64,000 bases of DNA, taken from Hofstenia miamia. Taxonomy: Eukaryota > Xenacoelomorpha > Acoela. A model generated the notes under the pieces. The model saw only the letters and a program-made list of their open reading frames with translations. It searched no databases and had not been told where the DNA came from. The stretch is taken from NCBI GenBank assembly GCA_004352715.1, contig SCFE01000087.1, positions 1,050,822 to 1,114,821 on the forward strand. The letters run 5' to 3'. Positions 33,520-43,789 of the stretch are shown here, piece after piece. Within the stretch, counting starts at the first letter, position 1, and each line of letters opens with the position of its first letter. A program made the translations under genes and the position numbers.

Positions 33520-35075
33520 GATAATTTACACCCCAACGTTTTTTGTTTTACAAAAATTTATTAGAAATCGTAGACCCCCCTCCCCCGATTATTCGGAAAC
33601 CTCAGAGCAGTCAAACATTTTCTAATACAAAATTTCAATGGATGTTGATACATGTAGTTACGAAAAAATCAGGGTTGCCGTTGGCTGAGTCCGGGCAGGA
33701 TAATCCAGACAGGGTAGGATCAAATTGAGATCAAGAAGTTAAACCCGAATAGAACTCTATATCAGAAAATCAAGACTAAAACCCTAAATACATCAACATA
33801 TTCTTTATTAATTTTAGCTGTAGTGTCATAATAGTGTATCGAAATCTGTATGCATTTGGGTCAATTTTGAAATTGACTCATTAAGCAAAAACCTTCAAAT
33901 CTTTTCGACAAAGATGTAAAAACCTTTAGAACTATTTCACAACTTGGTGATTGTCTTGTTTTACAATGACATTTTCTATCTCAGCTTGCTGTCGACGTGC
34001 TTTCATTTCCTGCAACTATGTTTGCAGATAGCGTGCGGGTGTAGATAGAAAACTACATGTTGACTTACCGATGAAGTAATTTTATATGAAAAATTTGAGA
34101 AATTCCAAATCCTGATATATCAGAGTTAATCCCGATAAATCCGGACAGGATAAAATAAATGCAAATCCGAATAAAACAGAATAAATTTGTTTTGTTTGAA
34201 ACTCAGGTCTAGTTTGTTGACAAATTTGTTGATATTATGAACTTTTAGGGAAGGAGGCTTGACAAAATAAATTTTTACAAAAAAATGTGTAATCCAAATT
34301 AGCATAGCCATTTTTTACAATATATGATTGCTTCATAAGCATTAATTACTCATGAATTAATAAACTATCTACACTCTGAAAACAACACGGGATATAGGAT
34401 TTCCCCCTTTTTTAAATAGTCCCATTTGCGAGCTAATTCAACCACGCTATGAACCATACCTGCAGAAAACAAAATAATTGACGTTATTTGTTACTCACAT
34501 GAACGTTCTACCTCATTATTATCTTAACATGAATATTGGGTGCAGAAAAAATTTTATTCAATAAATAAGATTTCATTAAAAATAATTAATAGTTTCAAGT
34601 ACTTCAGGTACTCAAAACAGCTACTAATTTTTAGTACAAATGTTCACCATAATATGGGAGCTCATCTATTCGATATTTCCAAAATTTTAACATTAAAATA
34701 AATCTGTGAATCTCCTCTATTTCAGCCTGCAGTATCAATCCAGCCTCCATGATACAGGGCTTTTGATATCAATCAATATTTTTCAAAGATGCGGGTTGGT
34801 TTAAGATTTCAACTTCTTATATCTGCTATGACATTTGATATCAAGTGATAGCTACAATAGCATAGCACTACCAACAGTCTTAAACGTAATTCTAATCCCA
34901 AGGGCAATTGCATTTGGTTATGATGCCGAAATAAATTAATACACAATAAAACACTAAATAATTCAAATTATGATCCAAGGCCCTAAGAATATGAAAAAAT
35001 ATGTTCCTTGGCCACTGTTAACTCGAATTGAAGAATGTAGTAAAACGCTAAAGTGTAAAGAAGGATATTTAATTG
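33520..35075. other. Intron sequence with transposon-end-like fragments
   Basis: GGGTTGCCGTTGGCTGAGTC with CCGGGCAGGATAATCC (33,670-33,705) and AAATCCGGACAGGATAAA (34,137-34,155) are related GC-richer islands that look like fragments of one repeat. No gene is visible. Confidence 0.35.
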
Positions 35076-35080
35076 CTTAC

Positions 35081-35166
35081 CCCATTTTTGCTTTTTCCTG
35101 TTTCATTTGTAGCTTGCCAACCTTCCCATGGTACATCTGATGATGTAGGCGACTTGTAAAAAAATT
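35081..35166 (-). CDS. Eph receptor exon 2: start of the ligand-binding domain
   Basis: The acceptor TTTTTTAG precedes 35,166 and the donor GGG|GTAAGC follows 35,081. It starts in phase 1, so the codon shared with exon 1 is GAA, and ends in phase 0. It encodes FFYKSPTSSDVPWEGWQATN followed by ETGKSKNG, aligning with the first strands of the Eph domain (LLDTxxxxxxLGWxxYP...GWEE). The two Trp positions are kept, but the loop between them is shortened relative to vertebrate Ephs. Confidence 0.8.
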
Positions 35167-35536
35167 CTAAAAAATCAAAATATTACAATATTTACTTGAA
35201 GTTTATTTACGATTGGAAAACATTTAAATTTGCATCAGACACAAATTCTAAATTTTTAGATCAAAGTTTTAAATAAAAGATATGATAATGGGAATTAAGG
35301 CTCTCTTTCCTTGCATCAAGCCAGGACCTACTGTAATTATAGAAGGTCTTGATCAAACAAAATTCTATATAATTTACATGCTGATTGGTGTATTAAGAAC
35401 TCGCTGGTTTCTTAAGGTCATACCACATATGTTTCTATTATAATATAATATTGTTGTTAAATTCCACAAAATAAATTCATGATTTTACTCCGTGTGGTTC
35501 AGGTAAATTAGAACAAGCCACTTTTTAAAAAAGACC

Positions 35537-35726
35537 AGGGTTGACAAAAAGTGTATTTTTTACAAAAAAACCCGTTTTAAACGTTTAAAACAATGTTTTT
35601 TGCTTTTAGACAGACCCAGTTCAGGATATGAAAACTTAGCTAAAAACCATAGTAGCAAACATTGAATTATGATAAACATATCAAAATTCATTTTTCGTTT
35701 CATAAACGTAAACAAAACACAAGTTT

Positions 35727-35765
<39 letters not shown>

Positions 35766-35800
35766 TATTATATTATGTTATATATATATATTATATATAT
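35537..35800. repeat. hAT-type terminal fragment followed by (TA)n
   Basis: CAGGGTTGACAAAAAGTG at about 35,539, then ACAAAAAAACCCGTTTTAAACG and GTTTAAAACAATGTTTTTTGC, recurs in diverged form at 60,130-60,220. An end reading CAGGGTTG(G/A)CA is typical of hAT-type MITEs. A (TA)n tract occupies 35,731-35,800 with interruptions. Confidence 0.5.
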
Positions 35801-36129
35801 ATAATATTTCTAATATGCTTAGTGAAAATATATGCATTGAACACAAGCCTTTTATGAAGATTAAAAGAACATAAATGACATCGTATTAGGCTTACAAAGA
35901 TTGTAGAGTTAATCAGTTGATTAGTATTAGTGTTTTTTGTAATAAACTATTATCACGATGCCGTAAATCAAGCCTTCTTTGAAATCGTCTACTCCCTATA
36001 ACACTTATCAATACGGTGACGTCACGCAGAAATTAGACCCTAATTACACAGCCTATATATTACTTAATGCTAAAACGCGTTTCATTTTCAAATTGAAATT
36101 GCCCAATATTAATGTCTGATATCGAGGTC

Positions 36130-36702
36130 AATGTCCAGTGCAGAGTGCAAAATTTCTATCAATGCGAAGGAAATTCAATTCATGAATGGACAGTATTTGC
36201 ACAAAGGCTGTTTGTCCTGCATATTATGTGGAATGTCACTTACAGATGAAGAATCGAGTTATTTTTGAAATGGGAAGGCCTATATTGCGATATTCATTTT
36301 AGTATTCTGTTTGGCCCTAAATGTGGAAAGTGTGGTTTCATCCTCTACTCACATGACTTCGTTAAGCATCAAAATGAGAAAGCATTTCATATAGATTGTT
36401 TTCATTGTCTAAATGTCAACATCCATTTTCAAATAGCGAAGAGATTATAATAAATAATAATGGCATTTTATGCTGTCATTGCTTATGTAGAAACGCCACT
36501 CTTCCGGAAAACATTCTGCACAGATATGACGAGAAGTATTCCTCAAACCTGCCCTACTCCCCCAATGCCTTTGCTTTAACTAACTCTTTGAAGAACCAAC
36601 AGAAGTCTTCCCGTAAGTGCACCCGTTTTAATACTCATCAGCTTCCTGTAATCAACCGCTTTAGGTGGCATAGCATGTGCACTGATGGAAATCTGACTTA
36701 GT
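36130..36702 (+). pseudogene. LIM-homeodomain (Apterous/LHX2-9-like) processed pseudogene
   Basis: Without introns, three frames in sequence give a LIM-homeodomain protein. LIM1 remnant: AECKISINAKEIQFMNGQYL, then HKGCLSCILCGMSL, then a stop. After a frame change: LYCDIHFSILFGPKCGKCGF, leading into LIM2 (HIDCFHCL). After another: KCQHPFSNSEE..NNNGILCC. In the same frame, a spacer and KSSRKCTRFNTHQL follow, matching the homeodomain N-terminal arm and helix 1 of the Apterous/LHX2 group (KRMRTSFKHHQL). The first LIM1 cysteine is missing and the homeodomain stops soon after helix 1 (TAG at 36,700-36,702). The intronless layout with multiple lesions indicates an old retrocopy sitting in an Eph intron. 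The LIM call is firm; the subgroup is inferred from HQL in the homeodomain. Confidence 0.6.
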
Positions 36703-36709
36703 CATCAGT

Positions 36710-37420
36710 TGAATCAGTCTATGTGATTTAGAGATTAACAGCTTTTGCAACGTTTTTCAAAAATTATAATAACTGTGTTAGGCTTTGCTGAGTAAATACT
36801 GAGAATTGTGTAGTGCTACATACGTTAGCCATTGAACAACAGCGTAAGGGGCATAAGGTATAGACTACTAAGCTAAGTCAATTTTTTTAAATATCTGATG
36901 AACCTATATAACAAATTAGGTACTTCTTTGCAAAGGTTATCATCTCGCGTGGAATGTTTATTTTATATATGAATGTAGTCCGGATGTACATAACTATGTC
37001 CCTAAAAAGTTAATTAAATTTGACATTAACACAATGATGAATAAAGGTAGAAACTAGTTGAAAATCGAACAAATGTCGGGCTATAAAACTTGATGAATAA
37101 TTCCAATTCCATTGTCACGTTGGGCCACTTAGTTTCTTTTTACTGGAATTATTCTTTCAACTACTTGGTGATGACATAGTCTACTAACTCTAAAGCTACT
37201 AACATTCACTGTATTAGTATTTTCTTAGAGGAACAACTTGTCATGGTGTATATAATATATACATGTAAGAGTGATGTTAACTTTATGAAATTTAGTTTCT
37301 GTTGCATTGATGAGCCCACCGAAAACTCAGACTTGACATTTCAATAGAATAATAAATCTTCATTGCCTGAGTGACATTGATAATTTGATATTAGCAGTGA
37401 AAATGAAATTCCGTTCCTGC
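36710..37420. other. Intron sequence, nothing recognised
   Basis: AT-rich with stops in all frames. Confidence 0.4.
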
Positions 37421-38727
37421 TTGACCGGCAGGGGCGCAGCCAGGGCAGTGCCCAGTGCGTCGGGACACCCCCTGAAAATGTTGCCTATACTTAAAAAATT
37501 AAATTTACTAGCTATTATTTATTATTAACACACGTACTTTACCAGTACCCTCAGCAGAAATAAAGAAAGATGCTCCTGCTGCTTCATATGCCTACTGTGC
37601 TATAAGTAATGCATGTGGCCAAACTAAAAAAATAACAAACTTGATTTCTTTTTCTGCAAAGCGTGCTACCTGCCTGCAGTCAAATTTCAAAATAATACAC
37701 ACCAGAAGAAGTTGAAGAACCTTTGCCCTACGCGCTGGATTGAAGGTTATTCTGCTTGTCATTCGATTTGTTAAATTCCTTCCTGAAATTTTCGATGCAC
37801 TTGATGACTTATCAACCCATTGTGGTGACACAGACAGGCTTGCTTAAAGGAACTGTCTGTTGTGAATTCCTTGTTACAATCCATATTATGGAAAATAAAT
37901 ACGTACGGCCTACTTTTACCAATGTCTAAATCTCTGCAGTCAGCAACATCAGATTTTAGTGCTGGAATGGGTCTTGTGGATGACATTATGATTTATAAAG
38001 GTGTTAGAAACCAAGAGACAGAATGCGAACACAGAATTCAACCATCTCTTTGTAAACATAGTAGAAGCTGCGCAGACACTAAATGTAGAAGTGAGAATAC
38101 CACCACGAGTTAATTGACAAGCCCACCTGGAAAACCACATCTGAAAGTACTTCGAAACATTTTACAAGCAGTCTATCTTCCAAACCTTGACAATATCACC
38201 ATGACCAAAACTGTCTGGTACTGAAGAACTACTACCAACATTTATTGATGGTACGTCTTTTGTGGATTTCAAAGAAGTCCCTTTCCTGCACAAGGCTGCC
38301 GTTCTGACGTTGGTGCAAGTAGCGTAATTCAGGGACAATTTTGCAGATGGAAAGTCAAGTGGACCAGTGTAGCTATGGCTGATATACCAGAGACTGTTTC
38401 GGATACATTGAATGAATGAAAACCTGTTACTTCGTCTTTTGCTAACTTTACACCGACGTCGGCAACTTGCAAACGACCGTTAGAAAGAAAAAACGAAAAT
38501 TTCCTTTGTCCTGTAGTATTTTCCTTTCTTTGTACAACAAATACGCTTTTTAAACTTGTAAACGACAGCATTTTTACTCCTTTTTTAGGGAAATAGACTC
38601 AATTATAAACAAAATCTTTTGTCACCAAGAAACTTTTTTAACAACGAATAATTGCTATATATAGCTTCGTGTTTCCTTGACTGTGCACTCCCCGAAAAAT
38701 ATTTCTAGCTGCGCCCTTGTTGACGGG
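37421..38727 (+). mobile_element. hAT element (DUF4371-type), inactive, with TIRs and 8-bp target duplication
   Basis: The left terminal repeat CAGGGGCGCAGCCAG starts at 37,429. The right end at 38,719, read in reverse, is CAAGGGCGCAGCTAG. The flanks TTGACCGG (37,421-37,428) and TTGACGGG (38,720-38,727) form an 8-base target duplication with one mismatch, as expected for hAT. Inside, the plus strand reads KLKNLCPTRWIEGYSACHS (37,705-37,765), which holds the conserved CxTRW motif, and later LPMSKSLQSATSDFSAGMGL then VDDIMIYKGVRNQ, matching the (L)xxSxxLQS...DxxxAxxLV(D) region of DUF4371-type transposases. Frameshifts and missing ends show only part of a transposase remains in about 1.29 kb. 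Confidence 0.85.
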
Positions 38728-40442
38728 CCCCAGTAGTAGAACTATATTTATGTCTGCCCTTTGTCTCTCTAAGATTAACTTTTTGGTATTCTAGATGCAA
38801 TTTGTTCTTGTAAACATACCTACTCATCAACTTTCTTTGACAGATTAGACTTTCCTCAGCATGTGATCCATATATGTCATATCTCTAATTTCCTTTTGGC
38901 CGCTGCTCTAACAACTCTTGAAAATGCTTAGACCACTCTACCAGCACTTGAGAAGTTTTACACCTTCCTACCAACAATGACGCCTTACTTGCTTTGCAAA
39001 TACATTTTTGACGATGTAAACTCGTTAATGCTCTAGATTAACGACATTTGAACAACAATATACAGTCTCTTAATAGTACACTGAAATATATAATATCATG
39101 AAATAATTTCATGCCAAATTGAATTTTTTGTAAATGTAGAATCAATGTAGGGTAATCAGTAGTACTTGGTTCTAGTTTAATAATATTAAAAAATAACAAA
39201 GTAATAGAACTTATAGTTCGCTCAAAGTTTTTAAGCTCAAAAAATTAACAAAATTTTAAAATTATCTTATATAGTTCGATAGTAGACAGTCGAGCGCATC
39301 CAACAAACTGGACACAAGCTTTGTGATCGAAGAGTTGATATCGCAATAGGTGTTACAAAAATGGAATCGATTAACAAAGCATAAAAACTCGAAGGTCATA
39401 ATACCAAATAATTAACAATTTGATTTCTAAAATTTTTAAATTTTTGTAGTTCGTGTTTCCCTTGATGTACTATAAAAGGAACTTTTAAAAATCAATCAAT
39501 ATTGAATGCTTCAGATAAAACATTTTTCTCGCTTAGAAAAAACCATTGTTTGCTTGACATACGCTGCCTATCAATGGATATTTCAGAGATGGAACCGGCT
39601 ACTGGCCAGCCTACAGCCACTTGGAATTTTTAAAAAAGGCAGATAAAATATTTTGATTAGTTTGAGAGAAAATCTATGAAAATCTAAAGGATCGGAAAAT
39701 TCTATTGTTTCTGTAGGCTACTGAATTGCAACTTGAATAATACTTAAATTTATCTCTTTGGAATCGCTCATTAACTTTGTATATAAATTGAGTTACTTAG
39801 TTTTTGATTGTGTAATTTTGTTTCAGTTTTTTATGGAACTAACTAGTTATAATGTTAACAGAATTTGCTTAAAACAAAGAAAATTCATCTACCGGATTTA
39901 CACTTAAAAATGTAAGAAACTGCAAAAAAATAAAATGCTTGAACCCTTGTATTTTTCGAACATTTGATGGTACACTAAAATATTTGAACGAATTTTCGTT
40001 GCAAGCACCTTCAAACGCAAACGCCAGTTGAGAAGCTAGAAACATCAACTAGAGAAGTAATTATGTTTGGCTTAAGCGGAAAAAACATTAAATATATTTA
40101 TTAGTTTACTTCATTATTATTCAATGCTAAGTGAGGTTAAATGGCACAGCAATGTAAACCATAATGATTGATAATGCTACTCTTAGTTTTATATATTGTA
40201 ACTATCATACAAAATATACTAACTAAACCAATTTAAATTCATGAAAAAAGAAAAACTGATTAACGCTAGGCAAAGAATTGACATATTGAAAACATCAAAA
40301 TTGTGCTAGGCAAAAAATTAACACATTGAAAACATCATATTTGTGCTTTGCTAGAAATATATAGTTATAATAGTTTGAAAATTGCGTTATGCAAATATCA
40401 GATCTTTCAATTACAATGTGTAATTTTCTAGATTATATATAG

Positions 40443-40477
<35 letters not shown>

Positions 40478-40784
40478 CATATTTATATCCAATATACTTG
40501 GATAGATTAAATATACAATACAAATAAAATTTGCCAGCCAAAACCGGAGAGCCGGTATTAGCTATTACCAGTTCCAACTCTAGAAAATTTGCTACTGCAA
40601 GTGCATAAAATTGGCTTTAGCTCCAAATCGGCAATCCGAATTATTCTGAAAATTTAATGGAATCTAAGTTAAACCAATACCTATCTTGAGCTTTTTTTTT
40701 CATAAAGATCCATCTATTACTTTTTGAAAAATCCTGCTTACAAACACAAAACACTCCCGACAACAATTGCTCGTTTGCGGAGAT
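38728..40784. other. Intron sequence with a short tandem repeat and (TA)n
   Basis: A unit of about 43 bases (GTGCTAGGCAAA..ATTGACATATTGAAAACATC) is repeated about twice at 40,264-40,350. A TA-rich tract follows at 40,431-40,480. No gene is visible. Confidence 0.5.
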
Positions 40785-40831
40785 AATTATTACATAAACT
40801 TGAATAGCTTAGAGTAAAATGAATATCTTAC

Positions 40832-40886
40832 CTTCATCTGCAGTAGTAAAAATTATTAGTAAATGAAAAATAAAGACAGACTTCAT
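40832..40886 (-). CDS. Eph receptor alternative first exon 1b (signal peptide)
   Basis: The ATG at 40,886 starts MKSVFIFHLLIIFTTADE, a textbook secretory signal: basic n-region, 12-residue hydrophobic core and small residues before a likely cleavage after Thr-Thr-Ala. The donor GAAG|GTAAGA after 40,832 leaves phase 1, exactly matching exon 2 (35,166), so the joined protein continues DE-E-FFYKSP. The exon-2-side join supports this being the functional start. An almost identical exon lies 814 bases upstream at 41,700. Confidence 0.82.
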
Positions 40887-41030
40887 CACGATTAATGGCC
40901 TGAATTGTGTATAATAAAAGAAATTATAAATCTCAATTTAATTAATTTTACCCCCACATGGCTTTATACCGTAATTCTTCATGGCCATTGATTGGCTAAA
41001 GGTCATTGAAAATCCAACCAATAAATTTGT
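40887..41030 (-). promoter_or_regulatory. Putative promoter of first exon 1b
   Basis: On the minus strand TATAAA lies at 40,968-40,963, about 80 bases upstream of the ATG, leaving room for a short 5' leader. A CCAAT pentamer in the same orientation lies at 40,995-40,991 and one in the opposite orientation at 41,018-41,022. This is inferred from motifs only. Confidence 0.35.
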
Positions 41031-41596
41031 GCTCACCTAATCATCAAATTTTGAGAATAATATCTCCTTCCACAACACAGACAATTAAAAACCCAAATTT
41101 ATGTAAAGAAATTATATTTATTGTGGTGGATTATTTAGCTTTATATACGTCTATATTAACACAGTAGTCACAGATAAGAAAACAGCTTAGAGGAATAACC
41201 GAATGGATTTCTACTATATCCAGCATTGTTTTTTATAATTTAATAAGGTTATGATAATTTGAAAAATCACTGCTTATGAAATATTCTGTAATATCATATA
41301 TATGAAAAGTGAAGAATTCTCAAGGATTACTTCTCGCATTTGATATGGTTGCTCTCATTGCGTAAGCCGAATTTTGGTACAATAAGGGATGACCCAATAT
41401 TTACAAATTTTAAAATAAAAACGATTAAGGGATGGTGTTGCTGCTATAACAAATTTAAAAATTTATAAAATTAGTAGAAAATTCCATTTAGGATTAAAAA
41501 ATATGGCTCATCTTTAATAAACTGAAAGTTACGTTTCAGAGTAATAATTTCTTTCTTATTAAATAGAATCGCGTAATAGTATAACGAAGTCTTGAA

Positions 41597-42000
41597 TTAA
41601 TTATTATATAAACTTAACTAGTTTAAAATAAAATGAATGTCTTACCCTCATCTGCAGTAGTAAAAATTATTAGTAAATGAAAAATAAAGACAGACTTCAT
41701 CACGATTAATGTCCTGAATTTTGTACAATTAAGAAATTTTAAATCTCAATTTAACAAGTTTGACCGCCACATGGCGTTATAGCGTAATTCTTCATGGCAA
41801 TTGATTGGCTAAATGTCATTGAAAAGCCAACCAATCAACATGCGCTAAGGCAAACCTTCTAAATTTGAGATTAATAACTACTTCCACAACACAGACAATT
41901 AAAAACGCAAATTTATTTAAAGAAATTAAATTTATTGTGGTGGATTATTTAGCTCAATAAACGTCTATATTAACACAGTAGTTACAGATAAGAAAACAGC
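41597..42000. repeat. Tandem duplication, copy 2 (first exon plus promoter region)
   Basis: Second copy of the unit at 40,785-41,187, about 410 bases beyond its end. Both copies are in the same orientation relative to the gene. Confidence 0.9.
41646..41700 (-). CDS. Eph receptor alternative first exon 1a (signal peptide)
   Basis: The ATG at 41,700 encodes the identical signal peptide MKSVFIFHLLIIFTTADE. The only coding difference from exon 1b is synonymous (GAG for GAA). The donor GAGG|GTAAGA follows 41,646, also in phase 1 and compatible with exon 2. Upstream, the position equivalent to the TATA box reads TATAAC (41,781-41,776) and the CCAAT-like motifs are kept. Both exons look usable; transcripts from here could skip exon 1b or splice around it. 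Confidence 0.75.
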
Positions 42001-42650
42001 ATGATTGCATTAAAAGTCAATAAAGGGAGTATTTGAAAAATATAGAAAACACGAGTTAGTTTGAAGCCAACACGATCGTAAAGCAGAAACATTTACACCC
42101 TAAATCCGTTGCAAATACTTTGCTAATAGTTAGACATTTCCACGAAAGATAACCAATGATTGACGCATTTATTTGAACAGTTCAATTTATTTACTGCCTT
42201 GTCACATAGTAAAGAAAATAACACAAAATAATTATAGAAAATTTTGGAAACAACAGCATAAAGTGAAGTGTCAACCAGAATAATTTGAGCATACCGAGTA
42301 TTAGAGGAGAGCAGGGCAAATTGGAAAGCATTTCGGAAAAAGCTTATATTATCAAGAGATCACGCAATATAATTAAAGAAATAAATACACATTGTTAAAT
42401 TGTCATTCCTGCAAACATTATAATAGTTAAACCCTATTTCCATTAGTGTTACTTTTACGTAACAAACCGATTTTTCCACATTTGTGAAAAATTTAATCCA
42501 ATATCTTGAATAAATATTGAAAACTTTTTAACTGTACACATTATGTGGTAGGGTGTGCTCATGCAAAGATGAAAATTACTGGTAAAACATGTGATTATGC
42601 CTGAATGTATGCAAATAAGAATATTTTTTTAGAAATCGGATTTTTGTAAT
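42001..42650. other. Upstream region of the Eph gene, nothing definite
   Basis: About 42,440-42,640 resembles 3,590-3,720, so it probably holds a dispersed repeat. Confidence 0.35.
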
Positions 42651-42652
42651 AG

Positions 42653-42654
<2 letters not shown>

Positions 42655-42690
<36 letters not shown>

Positions 42691-42809
42691 GNNNNNNNNN
42701 NNNNNNNNNNNNNNNNNNNNNNNNNNNNNNNNNNNNNNNNNNNNNNNNNNNNNNNNNNNNNNNNNNNNNNNNNNNNNNNNNNNTATATATATATATATAT
42801 ATATATATT
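42655..42809. repeat. (TA)n with a 92-base gap; flanks repeat the same motif
   Basis: TA tract, ATTAGAG, N at 42,692-42,783, then again a TA tract and ATTAGAG(TGG). The repeated edge suggests an unmerged overlap at the gap. Confidence 0.85.
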
Positions 42810-42814
42810 AGAGT

Positions 42815-43780
42815 GGCCCTTTAATAAGGTGGAAATACAAAGTTTTGATTTTCGTATGTCTGATCCCCTCAAAATGTTGTATTTCATTACAAATACTTTT
42901 ACTCAAATTTCTGATAATCTGCTATATTTTTTAAAGGTGGCACAATGCTGTGAAAGTTGGCCTAATAAGGCTCAATACGTAACATAGGAAATAATAAATA
43001 AATACAATAGTAACAAAATAGAATTGCTGTTTTTTTATTTTTTTGGCTTTTCTCTACAATCCTTAAAGCATACTGCGAGTGGTTTTCATTATTTGAGGAA
43101 TACCATTGTGCTGTATCAAACACACAATCCGTTAGCGGCAGCTAGTGAGCCCATAACTTTTTGAGCGGTTTTGAAGTTGCCACTTTCATTCCTGTCTTTT
43201 GGATACATTTCAAGAGAGCTATCAAATGCACTCAGCTCCCAAACAACGTTCTACTAATTCTCATTATCAAAACGACAAACACTTTGTATTATTGTTGGTC
43301 CTATCCACCTGAGCTCATTGCAGTGTTTCATCTCTTTCAATATTTTTTGAAACTTTCAAAATTTTTACCCGTTGTGCAGCCAAATTTAAGTCAGAATACA
43401 GTAAACTCAGAAAAATCAGCTCTTCTGAAAAAATAAAACAAATTGCCTAAATTCTTACACAAACTTGCTATCTGGATTTGATGTTGAGGATAAGAACAAT
43501 GCAACTGAAGTAGTTTTAAGCAGTGTCTAGCTGCATGTGGAGCAAGTAGAGCCCAGAATTAAACCTTGATATCAACCTTGCTAAAACAGTTGTCCATATC
43601 TCGTAATCCGTTCAAGTCTGCAATTTCAAGGTTGGACTGAGATCAAAATAGCGAAATTTTGGATCTGTATTTGGATTTTAGCATCGATCATGCTTGATGC
43701 AAGAGGTAGGGCTAAGTGTTCTAAGTTTGCCGGCGTCAAGTGGTTCAACCCCAAACAATCAACTTCTGATAATGATTTTG
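42815..43780. other. Intergenic, unrecognised
   Basis: A plus frame at 43,161-43,436 (91 codons, no domain) is the only open stretch. Somewhat higher GC than the surroundings suggests old repeat material. Confidence 0.3.
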
Positions 43781-43789
43781 TTGGTGTTG

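Larger units (their letters stand above)
40785..41187. repeat. Tandem duplication, copy 1 (first exon plus promoter region)
   Basis: It matches 41,597-42,000, beginning ATTATTA(C/T)ATAAACTT and ending CAGATAAGAAAACAGC. The unit contains the signal-peptide exon and several hundred bases upstream of it. Flanking non-coding parts differ at roughly one base in eight over the stretch compared by eye, while the 55 coding bases differ at one. Confidence 0.9.
13749..41700 (-). other. Eph-type receptor gene: extracellular region over eight coding exons
   Basis: Eph receptors are single-pass receptor tyrosine kinases that bind membrane-anchored ephrins and steer cell adhesion and repulsion. The exons, in transcript order, are 41,646-41,700 or 40,832-40,886 (alternative first exons), 35,081-35,166, 26,713-26,808, about 21,544-21,849, 20,996-21,238, 15,403-15,596, 14,277-14,551 and 13,749-13,931. 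They encode signal peptide, ligand-binding jellyroll, cysteine-rich region and two fibronectin type III domains in the family's fixed order. All four conserved ligand-binding-domain cysteines are present (VCDV, VEDC, KSDC, QASC). Intron phases match at every junction except 3-4, and 4-5 has two consistent solutions. Introns run from about 0.35 to 8.3 kb and hold most of the transposons here. No transmembrane, kinase or SAM exon was found below 13,749, so the gene is incomplete in this window or encodes an unusual receptor. Confidence 0.85.

Noticed and set aside
35662-35874. Frames rich in alternating Ile-Tyr
   Set aside because: Translation of (TA)n microsatellites, also at 10,147-10,329, 15,694-16,028 and 42,576-42,887. 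Not proteins.
40264-40350. CRISPR-like short repeat pair
   Set aside because: Only two adjoining imperfect units of about 43 bases without spacers, in a eukaryotic intron; an ordinary short tandem repeat.
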